Positions 49,290 to 61,200 are shown, numbered from the stretch's first letter. The stretch is 64,000 nucleotides of DNA from Eublepharis macularius (GCF_028583425.1 NC_072793.1:62749028-62813027); one strand, 5' to 3'. The notes: generated by a model not told the origin, from the letters alone. Translations and numbers: made by a program.

Positions 49290-50345
49290 GTTTTATGTTT
49301 ATTATTAGATTTATATCCTGCTCTCCCTGCACACAAGGTCAGAGCGGCTCACAACAGGCGTATAAATATAAAATTTAAAATTACATATTAGACAAATAAA
49401 AACCAATAGAAGACTACCTAAATAAGATGCCATTGTATATACCAGAGGCTGTGATTAAACCATAAAATGCAGACAGCAGAAGCTGGAGCTGGTCAAACTC
49501 AGGGTTGCATGGTGGGGGAAGTAACCGCCAGAGAGTACATCGTCAGGCCTCAGCCATAGGCCCAGTGGAACTTCGCTGTCTTGCAGGCCCTGTGGAATTG
49601 TAATAGATCCCGCAGGGCCTAAGTTTCCATTGGGAGAGAGTTCCACCAGGCTAGAGCCAGGGCCAAGAAAGCCCTGGCCCTAGTTGAGCCCAGACAAATG
49701 TCCCTTGAATCAGGGACCACCAACAGCTTCTTGTCTGCTGAGTGTAAAGCTCTCCGGGGGAGAGGAGGTCCTGCATGTATGTCAGTCCCAGTTCATTAAG
49801 GCCTTTAAATGTCAAAACTAGAACCTTGAACCAGATCCAAAATTCAACTGGGAGCCAGTGTAGTTGGTGATGCACCAGGTGGCTGTTTGCCCTAAGCAGT
49901 GTCCCAGTGAGGACACACGCTGCTGTGTTCTGGACCAGTTGTAGTTTCCAGATCAGGCCCACAGGCAGCCCTGCATAGAGTGAATTGTAGTAGTCTAATC
50001 TTGAGGTGATTGTTGCATGGATCATCGTGGCTAGGTCGTGAGAGGAGAAATAGGGGGCAAGTTGCCTGACCTGCCATAGATGAAAAAATGCAGATCTGGC
50101 AACAGCCAAGATCTGGGCCTCCATCAGAAGTGTGGCATCAAGGTCATGCCCAGACTCTTCACCATCAATGCAAGCAGCAACTGTACTCCGTCTAGGGTTG
50201 GGAGGCTGGAGCACTCTATCCACTGTCCCATGACCCAGGTACAGGATCTCCATCTTCAGTGGGTTCCATTTCAGGTGCTTTTTTTCAACCAAGTCACCAC
50301 AGCCTCCAGACCTCAGACCACGGTATCCAGCGTGACATCCAGTTG
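49290..50345 (-). mobile_element. L2/CR1-group LINE, 3' end with reverse-transcriptase C-terminus, antisense
   Basis: On the - strand 49651-50292 is open for 213 codons and contains KWNPLKMEILYLG, SAFFHLWQVRQLAPYFSSHD, ATITSRLDYYNSLYAGLPVG, KLQLVQNTAACVLTGTL and HQLHWLPVEFWIWFKVLVLT. These are the conserved C-terminal blocks of the reverse transcriptase region in this LINE group. The remaining left part to 49290 is the 3' UTR and tail. The 5' domains are missing. This is the best-preserved LINE reading frame in the window, but it is a truncated copy, not a host gene. Confidence 0.9.
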
Positions 50346-50785
50346 GCCATCCATCAACAGAAAGTAGTCATGGAGCAGAATAAAAGCTAAGGGTAGAACT
50401 GGCCAGGTGTCTGTCCTGGGAGAGAGTTCAATGCATTCTGCAGTACAACAGATGCCCTTAGATAGTTACGGTGTATTTAAGTCAAAGACTGAATCCAATT
50501 GAAGCTTTCAGCAGTAATTATTGTGTTCCCTGTCAGTTTCCTGAAGTTTAACATTTGTGCTTTTATCGAAGCATTTAATTTTCTTAATTTCTTCTTTGAA
50601 AGAATGTGGGCCTTTTCTGTATAATTTCGTATACTCTGGTTTCTCTTCAGATTGTATAAATCTTTTGCCTTTGTATAATTTCGCTCCACCCCCTTTAAGT
50701 TGTTCTGAAAAGCAATATAGACAGCAGTTATGATCGTGTGACCATGCAAGTCATCTGGATGGTCACTATTAACATTTTTGGACTT
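50346..50785. other. Unrecognised intronic sequence
   Basis: Nothing recognised. Confidence 0.4.
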
Positions 50786-51044
50786 GATGGAGCCAGCTTG
50801 GTGTAGTGGTTAAGAGCACGGGACTCTAATCTTGAGAACCAGATTTGATTCCTCACTCCTCCACTTGAAGCCAGCTGGGTGACCTTGGGCTAGTCACAGT
50901 TCTCTGGAGCTCTCTCAGCCCCACCCACCTCACAGGGTGTTTTGTTGTGGGGATAATAATGACTTGCTTTATAAACTGCTCTGAATGGGTGTTAAGTCAT
51001 CCTGAAGAGCGGTATATAAATTGAATGTTGTTGTTGTTATTATT
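50786..51044 (+). repeat. Sauria-type SINE, sense, full length
   Basis: Head GGAGCCAGCTTGGTGTAGTG, body GAAGCCAGCTGGGTGACCTT and CAGCCCCACCCACCTCACAG, tail AGAGCGGTATATAAATTGAA then (GTT)n. It is very similar to 31341-31608 along its whole length. Confidence 0.9.
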
Positions 51045-51994
51045 CATCTGATCCAGAAAAACAGTTCTGATATTCCTTGTGTCCTTTATAGTATCTGAGA
51101 CTGAATCATACCAAGCTTGGTAGACTTTTGAGATGATTGTTTCTTTCGCAGAGGATTGATAGACAAGTTGTGCTTTCACACAATGGTTGCTATATGTGGA
51201 GGAGAAGGATTCTCCCCCACTTCCTGGGCTGTTGGATCACTGGGCTTTTCCCTTTCCATGGCCATGAACCATCATACATTTATTTCAAATTTATGTAAGT
51301 TGTTGCCTGTTGGTTAAGACCTCTCCTGCCCAGAATTACTTTAATTCAATATTCAGGATCATGGGGAAGGAGGGGGGATGACTTGTATTGGAACTGCAGC
51401 ATGAGGAGATCTTAAACCATGCCATGCGCTTGACCTGAAATGCCCCAGCCACTCTTTGTCCCAGCTGCTACTGGGTCAAAGATTTGGGCAAACAGCAGTT
51501 CCCAGGGCCATTCTGTTTTGGGAAAATGGTGCAGGGGGAGGCTTCTCCCCTGCCTTCCTTGTACAATGATCTAGATTCACATTGAGCCTCCATGTGGCAA
51601 AGAACAAATTAATAATAAAATAAGCAGGTGCTCCAGACACAGACAGAACTCCCTTTGTATTGTCTGTTTTAGCCCTGAGTTCTAAGGCGGTGATAAACTT
51701 CTACAAAGAAGGGTGCTGGTTTCTGTCCGTGTGGAATCCTGTCCTTTGTCCTAGATGCCCCTTTCCTTGCTCTGTACCTGCCTGCCTGTTCAGTCATATT
51801 TTCTTTACTTATTATTTTGCACATTCTGTGGCTAAGCTTAGCATTATCCTTAAAACTCAGGGCTTAAATCTTGCTCTGGCGAAGTCCTGTCTTAGAAAGC
51901 CAAGTGACTAAAGGAAAAAGAGGTAGTTGGCCTTCTTGAATCATCACTGACTTGGATGAAAGTAAACATATGGAATAGTTTAGTTGTGTGTGTA
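51045..51994. other. Intronic sequence; possible unnamed repeat at 51190-51560
   Basis: The 51190-51560 section has repeat-like composition but no recognised family. The rest is unremarkable. Confidence 0.35.
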
Positions 51995-52203
51995 GCATGC
52001 CATCAAGTTGCAGGTGACTTATAGTGACCCTGTATGGTTTTCAAGGCAAGAGACAAACAGAGTTGGTTTGCCATTGTCTGCCTCTGCACAGCGATCCTGG
52101 TCTTCCTCGGTGGTCTCCCATCCACATGCTAACCCGAGCCAACCCTGTTTAGCTTCTGAGATCTGGCAGGATTGCGTTAGTGTAGACCTTCCAGGTCAGG
52201 GTA
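51995..52203 (-). repeat. 5S rRNA-derived SINE, antisense
   Basis: 52109-52203 (GGTGGTCTCCCATCCACATG, CTAACCCGAGCCAACCCTGT, TTAGCTTCTGAGATCTGGCA and on to CAGGTCAGGGTAT) aligns with the reverse complement of vertebrate 5S rRNA, including its internal promoter region. The left part (ATGCCATCAAGTTGCAGGTG, TTTTCAAGGCAAGAGACAAA, TTGGTTTGCCATTGTCTGCC) is the non-5S body. The 5S portion is diverged and fused to a body, so this is a retroposed SINE, not a 5S gene. Confidence 0.85.
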
Positions 52204-53084
52204 TTATTTAATGCAGCATAAAAAGAAAGGACCTGTGGTAGGGCTATTACAAGCCTTTATCAGTGCACAAGGCTTTTGTGTGTGGAGGTGGCAATTTCAA
52301 AGGAATTAGAGAAATTTTCATAGCTCCTTTAGCAAGGTCAAGTTTTTCTGAGTTTTTTTTTGTCTCTTAATTCAAATATTAAAAATATGAATTCATAAAT
52401 AACTAGGAACATCTTTAAAGTTCCCCTTACTCCTACATGTAACTTTACATATTCACTACTAGTGGTAGTTAAAGGACTTTTTTAAAACCCAGGATTATTT
52501 AAGGGGGATAGAGATATGAAAGATTCATGCTAAGCTAGGGGGCATTTCCAAGTGAGTGGAATCTGATCTCTGTGTGTGCCTGGGGCAGGGGGGGGGGGGT
52601 TCAAAATGTTCTGTTCTAAAACCAAGCTCTTATCCTTTAAATGGGCACATGAAACACACAAGCGTTCCTGATATATTTTTTAAAAAAATTCTAGGTGGAG
52701 TAAACCAGTGCACCAGGTGGGGAAATGTATTTATTGCTTTCAACATGGCTAGAGCCACGGCCTGGGGTCCTGAGCTGAACCTGTTTGGATGAATAACATT
52801 CAAGGACAAAGTCAAAATTCAGAACATGGACAAAATTCAAGACCATCTGTTGTGATTTTTTTCTAGCCTCCTGCTGCATGGAGGGGGGAAAAAGAGCATG
52901 TGGAAAGCTGATTCCTGTCCCCCCCCCCACCCCAAAGTCCGGCTGGAATTATTGCAAGGAGTCTTCAGAAAAACCCCACGTTAAATAAATTCCTCTCACT
53001 GATTGTCATGGTGCATCTTGGTCTGTTTTCTGCCTTGGAACACTTCATAGTCTGGACAGGGGGACTAATTTGATTGAAGTGTTT
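52204..53084. other. Intronic sequence without recognised features
   Basis: A G run (52589-52600) and a C run (52919-52930) occur. No repeat family or exon recognised. Confidence 0.4.
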
Positions 53085-53175
53085 GGGGACGGAGGCGGCT
53101 GCCTCTGTGCAGTGGACTGGACCAGACAGCCTTCAGGTGCCTTCCGGCCCAATGCACCTATACTAATGTATCCTA
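53085..53175 (+). mobile_element. CR1 3' fragment, sense, short
   Basis: GTGGACTGGACCAGACAGCC followed by TTCAGGTGCCTTCCGGCCCA resembles the CR1 3' end consensus (GACTAGATGGCC...CCTTCCA). Short, low confidence. Confidence 0.42.
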
Positions 53176-53680
53176 TGTGAGAGGAACCAGTGTACCAGGT
53201 GTGAAAACTGCTGTTCTGATAGTTTTATTTCATGACCCATGATGGCATATGCGTAGACAAAGCACATTTCATTACTTCAGCTTCCTCAAAAAGAAAATAC
53301 ACACACTGATTTCTAAAAGGCCCCTTAAAAAACAAAAGTGCTGCCTTTGATTTTATTTCAAGTGAAAAGTTCATTGACTTTGGTTGGAGAAATTATTTCT
53401 GTGTTTATTTATAAACAAGTGTCAGTCATTCTTGGGATCTCACTATTGAGACCTTCCTTCAGAGGGATGTGGTGGTGTTAAATGTCTGAGCTGCTTGCAA
53501 AACTGAAAAGTGAAAAAGTGATCTAAGGACCAAACCTTAGCTTTGGCTTTGTTAACCAGTATAGTGAAGTGAGTCTGAAAGGGCAATCTATGCTTTGATC
53601 CTTTTGTGTATTTCTTCAAGAGTGTATATTGCAATCAAAATGAAGGCGGAGTAAGAAGTAATGGAGCAGCCCAGTTAAAG
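53176..53680. other. Unrecognised intronic sequence
   Basis: Nothing recognised. Confidence 0.4.
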
Positions 53681-54113
53681 TAGGGTTGCCAGTTTCAGCT
53701 TGGGGAATTCCTGTAGATTTGGGAGTTGTGCATGGGGAGGATGAAATTTGGGGAGGTAAAGGAGCAGGGATGTGATGCCATAGAGTCCACCCTCCGAAGA
53801 GGACTTTACCTGGATGTAGGGTTGCCATCTCTAGGTGGGGCCTGAATTTCTCCTGGTATTACAAATTATATCCAGACTACGTAGATCAGTTCCCTTGGAG
53901 AAGATGGCAGCTTTGAAGGCTGGACTTTATGGCATCACATCCCCACTGAACTCCCTCCTCTCCCCAAACTCTGTCTTTCTGAGGCAGTTCTCTCAAATCT
54001 TTGGGGATTTATCAAGCCGGAGTTGGCAACCCTACCTCCAGGGGAATGGATCTTTCTAGTCTGGAGAACAGTTGTCTTTCTGGGACAATGCCATGTTGAG
54101 GGTGGTAATCCTA
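53681..54113 (+). mobile_element. hAT-type MITE, GTTGCC family, outer copy split by a second copy
   Basis: Starts TAGGGTTGCCAGTTTCAGCT; landmarks GAATTCCTGTAGATTTGGGA and GCCATAGAGTCCACCCTCCG run to 53816. After the inner copy they resume at CCTCCAGGGGAATGGATCTT and end GAGGGTGGTAATCCTA. The flanking octamers (AGTTAAAG, AACAAAAC) do not match well, so this is an old insertion. Confidence 0.8.
53817..54034 (-). mobile_element. hAT-type MITE, GTTGCC family, inner antisense copy
   Basis: TAGGGTTGCCATCTCTAGGT to GGAGTTGGCAACCCTA, 218 bp, in the opposite orientation to the copy it splits. Flanks CCTGGATG and CCTCCAGG share only part of an 8-bp duplication, so either the duplication has decayed or the junction was altered. 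Confidence 0.82.
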
Positions 54114-55384
54114 AACAAAACACATATTTATATGTGAAACAGCAAAAATTCATTTAATTTAGGGATCTGCCCTTGTTGCAGATCTGAACCCTTTGCCATT
54201 CTCTGCCATGTGGAATTTTTTTCCTTAGGAAACAAGGCCAAATTTGAACGCACCTTTATGGTGTAGGAGCTACTGTGCTGTTCTGCCGTTCACAGAGTGC
54301 CTTGTAAAGAAACATCCTGCAGGTAGGATGATAGTTGCTTTCCAAGCCACCATAAACCCACATGGTGTACAAATAGTGTTGGTATGGGAAAGTTGGAAAA
54401 GGGAGATGGTGCAAAAGGGGGATGTACCAGCTGTATCTTCTGAACAGTCTGTTGCTGCAAGCTTCTGGGTCACTGACAGCCAAAGGCCCATTCTGAAGAT
54501 GTCCCATTGTTGCTGGATTTTCCTTCCATTGCTGAACAGCTAAACTGTACTGTTAGCTTGGACATAACTGATCACTTTCCAATCTGGAGGTAGAGAGAAG
54601 GAGAAGCTAGACGTAATGCAGGGCCCCACTTCCTCCTAATTGGCATTTTAAGAGCTGATCATTAGATTAGTTAGATAGATTAGTAAGATCTTTAGTTTAG
54701 CTGTTGGGCAAACTATGTTCAAATGGTCAAACTAAAGTCAGAATACAGCAGGAGTGCTCTGCTTCCAGATAGTCTTCAAAGGTAAACAATACTTTTGTGT
54801 TTTGGAGATCTTTGAGAAGAAGCTACATGCCCAAGCCCTATAAGGGACAGAAGTTTGGAGTTTTCAAGAAGGTAGTAGGTTGGAATTATTTCAAAATAAG
54901 CTCTTTAAAACTATTCTGGGAACCTCACAGAGTCCTCCAATTGCTTTTTTTGGAGAGCAGAGACTAGTGTCATAGTTCTATGAGCTAAATATGTACCTTT
55001 TAAATTATGGTTAAAAAAAACTTATTTCCGTGCTAGAAAGCAGACTTCCTAAATCATGCTTTAAGGAGGCTTTTTTCACATACTAAACAAACTTGGCTTC
55101 CAATGCAGGAATTCCATGGATCTTCCCATTTTTCCTAGCTTTGAAGACAGGTCTGGCTATGTCAGAGTTTAAATAAAGAGTTTATGAAATCTCCACCTAG
55201 CATGATATGGCTCTAGTGGGTAGCAGTACAACTATATACTGACATGCAGTTTTTCTTGTTCAACTCAGTTATTACCCTCTATGAAAAGATCTATCTTTTT
55301 AAAGGTTTAACTTGGTGGTAGTTTTCATTTTGAAAGGCAAATTTATTATTTTTTAATTTATTCAAAAAACATATGTCACCTCTA
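54114..55384. other. Intronic sequence without recognised features
   Basis: No repeat family or exon recognised. Confidence 0.42.
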
Positions 55385-55622
55385 CAGAACCTTGGTCCGG
55401 CATACCTATGGGAATCAACAGCAGCCCGTACATGGTCTTTCTCTGTGGTGGCCCCTGTGGAACGGCCTGCCTGAGGAGGTCAGGAGAGCCCCGGGTCTCC
55501 TAGCTTTCTGCAAATGAGACAAAACTGAATTATTCAAAAAGGCTTTTGTATTGTAGGGAGGGGGTGCTTTGCTAATGAGTTAGTGAGAAAGGCAGACTAT
55601 AAATGACATAAATAATAATAAT
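55385..55622 (+). mobile_element. L2/CR1-group LINE 3' end, sense
   Basis: Encodes a TWSFSVVAPVERP-like segment and adjacent pieces of the ORF2 C-terminus, then AAAGGCAGACTATAAATGAC and an (AATA)n-like tail. The terminus matches that of the LINE ending at 26085. Confidence 0.78.
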
Positions 55623-56165
55623 AAAAAGCAACCACCATAAAATTATCAATATTAAAATAGCCATAAACAGCAATAAAAAAACAGAATATTTCACTTTAAA
55701 AGCCTAGGTAAGGTGAAATGTTTTGGCTTGGCACCTAAAGGACAGTAAACTAGGTACCTGGCAAGCTCTAAGGGAGAGGACATTCTAAAGGCAAAGTGCC
55801 ACCGTTGAAAATCTCTGCACTCTGGTTGCTACCTACCTCACCTCTGCAGGTGGGGGTACTTTGGAATAAAAGTATGGGCGGAAGCAGCCCTTCAAGAGCC
55901 CAGGCCACAAGCCTTTAAGGCATTTAAAGTAAGAGTCACCACTTTGAATTCTGTCTGGAAACTGATTGAGGGCTAGATCTTTCAGTGGGGTGTGATATGA
56001 TCCCTGTATCCAGCCCACAACAATAACCTGCCATATTTTGGACCAAATGAACTTTTCAAACAGTTCAAAGGTATACTCCAGTAAATCACATAGTAATCTG
56101 ACATTGATGATCAGAGAATGGATTACCAGGGCCAGACCTGCTTTCTGAAGATTGGATGTTGCTGG
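55623..56165 (-). mobile_element. L2/CR1-group LINE 3' part, antisense
   Basis: AAGCCTTTAAGGCATTTAAA, GTCACCACTTTGAATTCTGT, CATATTTTGGACCAAATGAA and AGTAATCTGACATTGATGAT are antisense counterparts of the family (compare 49800-50000). It abuts the sense copy at 55622, so two LINE 3' ends lie tail to tail. Confidence 0.7.
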
Positions 56166-57806
56166 CATATTATCCAAAGCTAATAAAAGGCATTACATGT
56201 TAGAGAGACTCAAGCTTCCATGTGCTGTCCAATTTTGCCTCTGTGTTAAGGAGAAACTGAGGATTTCATTCACTCCTTTTAAAAATGTCCTATTGATATG
56301 TCAGCTAGGAATATGTTTCTCCCACAAATGTTGTTAGGGAAAGAAACGTGGTCTGATCTTTAAAAGCCTGGCTTGCTATTGGCTAGTAAGCAGCCAAAAA
56401 TAGAAACTCAGTTGACAGCCCATGCTTGAGCCTTTTAAAGATCCTGTGTGCCTTTTGTAAAATCCCACATCGTCAGCTGTTTTCCTGATTCTTTTAATGA
56501 AAACCAAGTCAATTGCTTATTCCACCCCCCCCCCCCCCCCCCCCGTGTGTTGCTCTCTTTTGTTCTGGCCAATAGCTGATGGAAATCAGCTAGTTGGATT
56601 AGATTAGTACTTGGCATGAAATGTCTGAGTATTGAATACAGTAACTGGGATCCTTTATACACTAGAATTTCACACTAGCAGCAGGCATTTATTTTAAAAC
56701 AAATACATCTATGAATAGAAACTATCATCTTCGAAAGGTTTCTTTTTTTTACTACCATAAAAGCCCCCAAAAATGAGCTTGGTAAAGTAATTGAATATGA
56801 AATCCTTGGGTTTCTGAGAGGGAATACGCCAGAGACCAGGTATCAGTACACGTGCTCCATTTGTGGCCATGAAGGATTTCAGTATCACTGGATATTTCAT
56901 TTGTTACTTGCATCCACTGCTTTGTTTTAAAGGGGCTTTTCAACCTTGAGGTTTTTTAATGCAAAATCCCACATGTAATGAGAATGGCAATGTGCCATAG
57001 ATGAAATATGATAGGAAGTTATGAGATGTCACTTATGAAAGGTCGGCAGCTGGATGATGTGCCCCTGTACAGTAATCCCATTAATTGAATCACCTACTCA
57101 GATTAGTGATTTGAAAGGCAAGTCAGTTCCCATTTTTCTCAACACACATGCTTTCCTTTTCCTGATAGTCCAGTCAGCATAACTGTTCTGTGTGCTAGGG
57201 ATTAATTGGGAATGGTGGTTGGAAATGAAGGATCTCTTTCTTCATGGTTTAATTGCTAGAAAAGCAACAGCAATACACCAGTGGAAGGCACAGACAGTAG
57301 TAGAACTTCTTCACTTTCCCTTCTTCTGGCAAGCATTTTTGATCCCAGGAAAGTTGATTTCTGAGTTCATGGGACCCGTGGAGGAACAGCCATGTGGACC
57401 AGTTAGCTATAATGAAAAGGGGAAATGGAGTGAAATTTCCATCCCTCTCTGTTTCATCAGCAGGGCTCTGCTGGCAGAAAAGACAAGAAGGGTGATTGTG
57501 CTTCTTTACATATTCTCACTGCAGCATCCTTGCCCATGTGGCTGTTACTTCATGTGGTCCCCAGAACCTGGAAATCAACTCTCAGGGCCAGGAATGGCTG
57601 TTCAGGGTAGGGAAAGCAGAGAAGATCTGCAATTTTTGTGTAAGCGGATTACTGGATCCAACCAAACAGTTGCTTTCCCAGAAAGCAACACCAGTCCCAA
57701 GTACTAGGCAAAACTTAGATTGTAGTTCCCATTAAATACTAAGGGTATACAGCATTCATATTTACATTCACCACTTACATGTGTTGCACAGAGACAGAAT
57801 ACTTTA
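56166..57806. other. Intronic sequence without recognised features
   Basis: A run of more than 20 C lies at 56523-56544. A 171-codon open frame (57192-57707) has no recognisable domains, codon pattern or splice context. No repeat family recognised. Confidence 0.42.
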
Positions 57807-57814
57807 CTGAAGGG

Positions 57815-58251
57815 CAGAGCCGGTGCCAGAGTTTCTGGCACCTGAGGCAGGGGGTGGCTTCAAGGCTGTTGCTGATCCCACATACAAAGCTCACACGCAC
57901 CCGGACTGCGTGATGACATCACTGTGTGTGATGTCATCACGCAGCATGCTGCTGTGAGCTGGCCCCAGCTGTGTGCAGGTGGCAGCGGCAGCATGGGGCA
58001 ACTGAATGGGAGGGCTGGGAGACTGCCCACTCAGACTGCCCCATGCTGCTGCTGCCAGCACACGCTCCCACCCGGGCACAGCAGCTGTGGGCCAGGCGTG
58101 GCAGGTGGCCGGGGTGGTGTGCAGGTGGCTTCCCAGCCCTCCTGCTGCTGCCGCCAGCTCCGTGGCGCACGCCTCCATCCCTGGCGCCCCCTCCAGCACC
58201 TCAGCACTCAAGGCGGCTGCCAGATCCGCCTCCATGGATGCGCTGGCCCTG
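57815..58251. mobile_element. GC-rich non-autonomous hAT-type element, relative of 41298-41687
   Basis: An exact octamer CTGAAGGG lies on both sides (57807-57814 and 58252-58259). Ends are CAGAGCCGGTGCCAG and, inward from the right, CAGGGCCAGCGC. The interior is GC-rich with repeated GCTGCTGCTGCC-like tracts and a perfect 17-bp-arm hairpin at 57906-57944. Open frames on both strands follow from composition. The shared hairpin and ends relate it to 41298-41687. Confidence 0.85.
57906..57944. repeat. Perfect 17-bp hairpin inside the hAT-type element
   Basis: CTGCGTGATGACATCAC and its exact inverse GTGATGTCATCACGCAG are separated by TGTGT. It is the counterpart of 41572-41601, with TGACATCA in place of TGACGTCA. 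Confidence 0.92.
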
Positions 58252-58259
58252 CTGAAGGG

Positions 58260-61200
58260 GTTCAGCTGTAACAGCAACACAAAGCCTCCCTCATAATCTC
58301 ACCCAGTTTAGCTCTTACTTTCTTTATATTTACAGTTGTGCAATAGAAATAACACTTAATGCATGGCAAAAACCAAGGTGCTATGGCCTCTTAGAAGTCT
58401 GGCCGTCACATCCAGATAGTGCACAGATAAACTCTTGCATGCAATTCAAAAACTATTTTATCTATCAGGACTACAAAGCAGACACAATGAAGCCCTGACG
58501 CTTCTTCCCTTTTGCTCAGTGTGTTACACATCACAAGATTTACTCTTCAGACTAAAGAGAAAGGCTAGGACATTTGTCTTAATGGCCAATCAGATGAGAT
58601 TGGCCGTCGTCACATGGCCCCTTATTTCATCAGTTTTGCACTAGAAATAATTTCCTCTGTTATCGTTATCAGAACAGATTCTCCCATCTTTTATATATAT
58701 ATAAAAGGGGTGACCAAGACGGGCAATGAAGCAGAGAATCAACAGCTACTTGGCACTAAAATTTTAGAGGAAATGTCAGTGTACTCAGTTGGTGTAAACT
58801 GCTTCATTTGTTCTTGAATGGCAGAATATCGCAATAGTGCTATAAGGCTTACGTTTAAAAAAATTACTTGGAGGCTTAATTGCGGGTTGCACTGGAGCTT
58901 GTGGGAGTGTGGGGCGGGAGTATCAGCATTAGGTGGGACAGATGATCAGGGAAGTGAGCGCTTTGGCATTGCAAAGCATTCACAATCGATCCAGGGCATT
59001 CACTTGGAAGTAGATGAGGACGACATAAAGAGTCACAAAGCGTGATTTGGGGAGAATGGTGAAATCGCAACAGAACCGGAATAAGGTGAGCATTCAGCGG
59101 GAGATGGCACTAGTTTGGCGCTAAATTTATGGCTGTGTGACGACGGCCATTGTTCAGTAAGATTGCAGGATCTGTGGATGATCATGTGGTTTTAACTGTG
59201 TGACTTCTCTGTGGATATCAGTGATTTCCTGTTATGTCAGAAACCCTCCTGGAAGGTCTGTGTGTATGGGGATAACCAGTTGGTTGATAACTAACAGATA
59301 CAAATTCTGATTAGTTTGGAGGCTGCTTTTCAGGCTTATTATACCATAATGTGATTGCGGCTGCTTTATCTTTGGTCCACAAGCAGAGATGCTAACAATC
59401 CTGGGAAGCAGAACCTGAATCCTAGTTTTGCAATGAGTATTCATTCTCAAGTACAAAATTGAGATAGAGGCCCTTCGTTCTCAGAACAGAAATTACTTCA
59501 GTGGGCCAGGTTAGAAGGGAATGCAGACATTCCTTATATGTGAATAAGAGAAGTTTATCATTTACATTTGCTAGAATTAATGAAAGCTCCAAGGTCCTGT
59601 TCTTGGCTACCACAAGGCTGATTCGTGGAAGGTCTTCCTGCCCTCAGCACAGAGGAGACCCAGGAATGAGTTACATGGCAGTGGCTGATTAAACCAAGAA
59701 TTAAACAACTGTGCTTGCACGAGCCCCTTGCTCCTCCCTGTGGGCATGATTTAGTGGCTAAACCTCAGGTTAGAATCCCTGCTTGTATTGAGAAAGGAAA
59801 CACCAGTGCAATGAGGCACCTACATTTGGATATCGTGGTGAACTGGAGCTTGATCAAGCTGCAAAGTTTTGCATCAAACCCTGCACATGAAGAGAAGTAG
59901 GAGAAGTGAAGGGTGCATGAGATCACAGCAGTTGGAGTCTGATTGAAACTTATGATGTCTGAATGCAGCACAAATATCTGCAGATCCTTATGATTTTTAC
60001 AAAACATGGTGCTATTGCAATGCAAGTCACCTTACGTAATATGTGATAATGAATCAAAGGAAGGCAGAGTTCAGTTATTCTGTTGCTATTTGCTAACTTA
60101 ATTACTCTAGATTCTTTCATGCTTGAATGATATGGATGAATATCCCAAGGTTAAAAAAAAGAGATGTATGTCAAACAGATAATTGTTAATACTGAGACTT
60201 TTAAAGAATCCACAGCATTTTAAGATTTCTGTAGTGTTTGCAAAATGAATTGTCATTCTCGTTTGTTTGTTGAAGACTTAGGAGTTGATAATGAAATATG
60301 TCACATAGCTGTGACTTGGCACCACAAACATTTTCAGACATCGAATCCATTACGGCTCTAACAGCCACTAGAAATGATATTACTTGATGGAAATTGACCA
60401 GTCTAATTGAGCCAGCTACTTATTGCACAGGCAATTTAATTATTTGACAAATTGCTTGGAAAGATGGTATGGTCGCATACTCTGTACTTTTCCTACACTA
60501 TCAAGAAAGTCAGACTGGGGAATTTGCACCAAGGATCTTACCTTAGTAGGTGACCGCTTCCTTATTCCTAATAACAAGACATGTAGAGTATAACCACAGT
60601 GTCAAGGGAGAGTTATCTGATATATTCTTAAATTCCAGGCAAGCAGGAAAGTCAGAAGGGCATGCTTTAGAGTAGAAGAACATATCAGAGAACAAGTGCA
60701 CAGTGAGAACTACTTGTAGAAAGGTCTTAAGCATGGGCCTCACTGAGAGCCTGTAGTATGTTCCACTGATGACCAACTTCTGGGATTGGTTTCTAGGATT
60801 GGTTATTGGTGCTAAGATTTTTCTAAATGTGGATGGGTTTCCCTGGAGAAATATAGAGGGTTGCAATAAAAGGAATTCCTCTCTGATGTATCCCTGTGAT
60901 TGCCTTATATATGGAGAATGTAGTATATAAATTAAACCAAACTTGAGATTTGCCTGCCCTTTCCCTTATTGTGAGTCCTCCTTTTTATCACCATCTCCAT
61001 ACTGAGAGTCTAGAGATGGAAGGTGAGCAATTTTGGTGAGAAGGAACAGCAGATCATTGTATGATGATTCATGCCAGAGCAGGAGTATGTACAGGGATAA
61101 GTCCATTAAAAGATGGTCCATAAGATAGGTCCACCCCTAATATTTTTAGGGGGACATGGAACAGGCCTAGAAATAATATGGTATGTATTAACTGTACTGT

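Noticed and set aside
49651-50292. 213-codon open frame as a host gene
   Set aside because: It carries conserved LINE reverse-transcriptase C-terminal blocks and occurs as truncated copies elsewhere in the window.
52109-52203. 5S rRNA gene or pseudogene standing alone
   Set aside because: The 5S-like part is diverged and joined to a conserved non-5S body, as in a 5S-derived SINE.
57192-57707. 171-codon open frame, the same length I recall for mammalian NSG2
   Set aside because: The length match is coincidence; it has no NSG2 similarity, no hydrophobic helix in the right place and no splice context.
57891-58296. GC-rich open frames up to 129 codons
   Set aside because: Same explanation: they lie over a GC-rich hAT-type element with the exact CTGAAGGG duplication.
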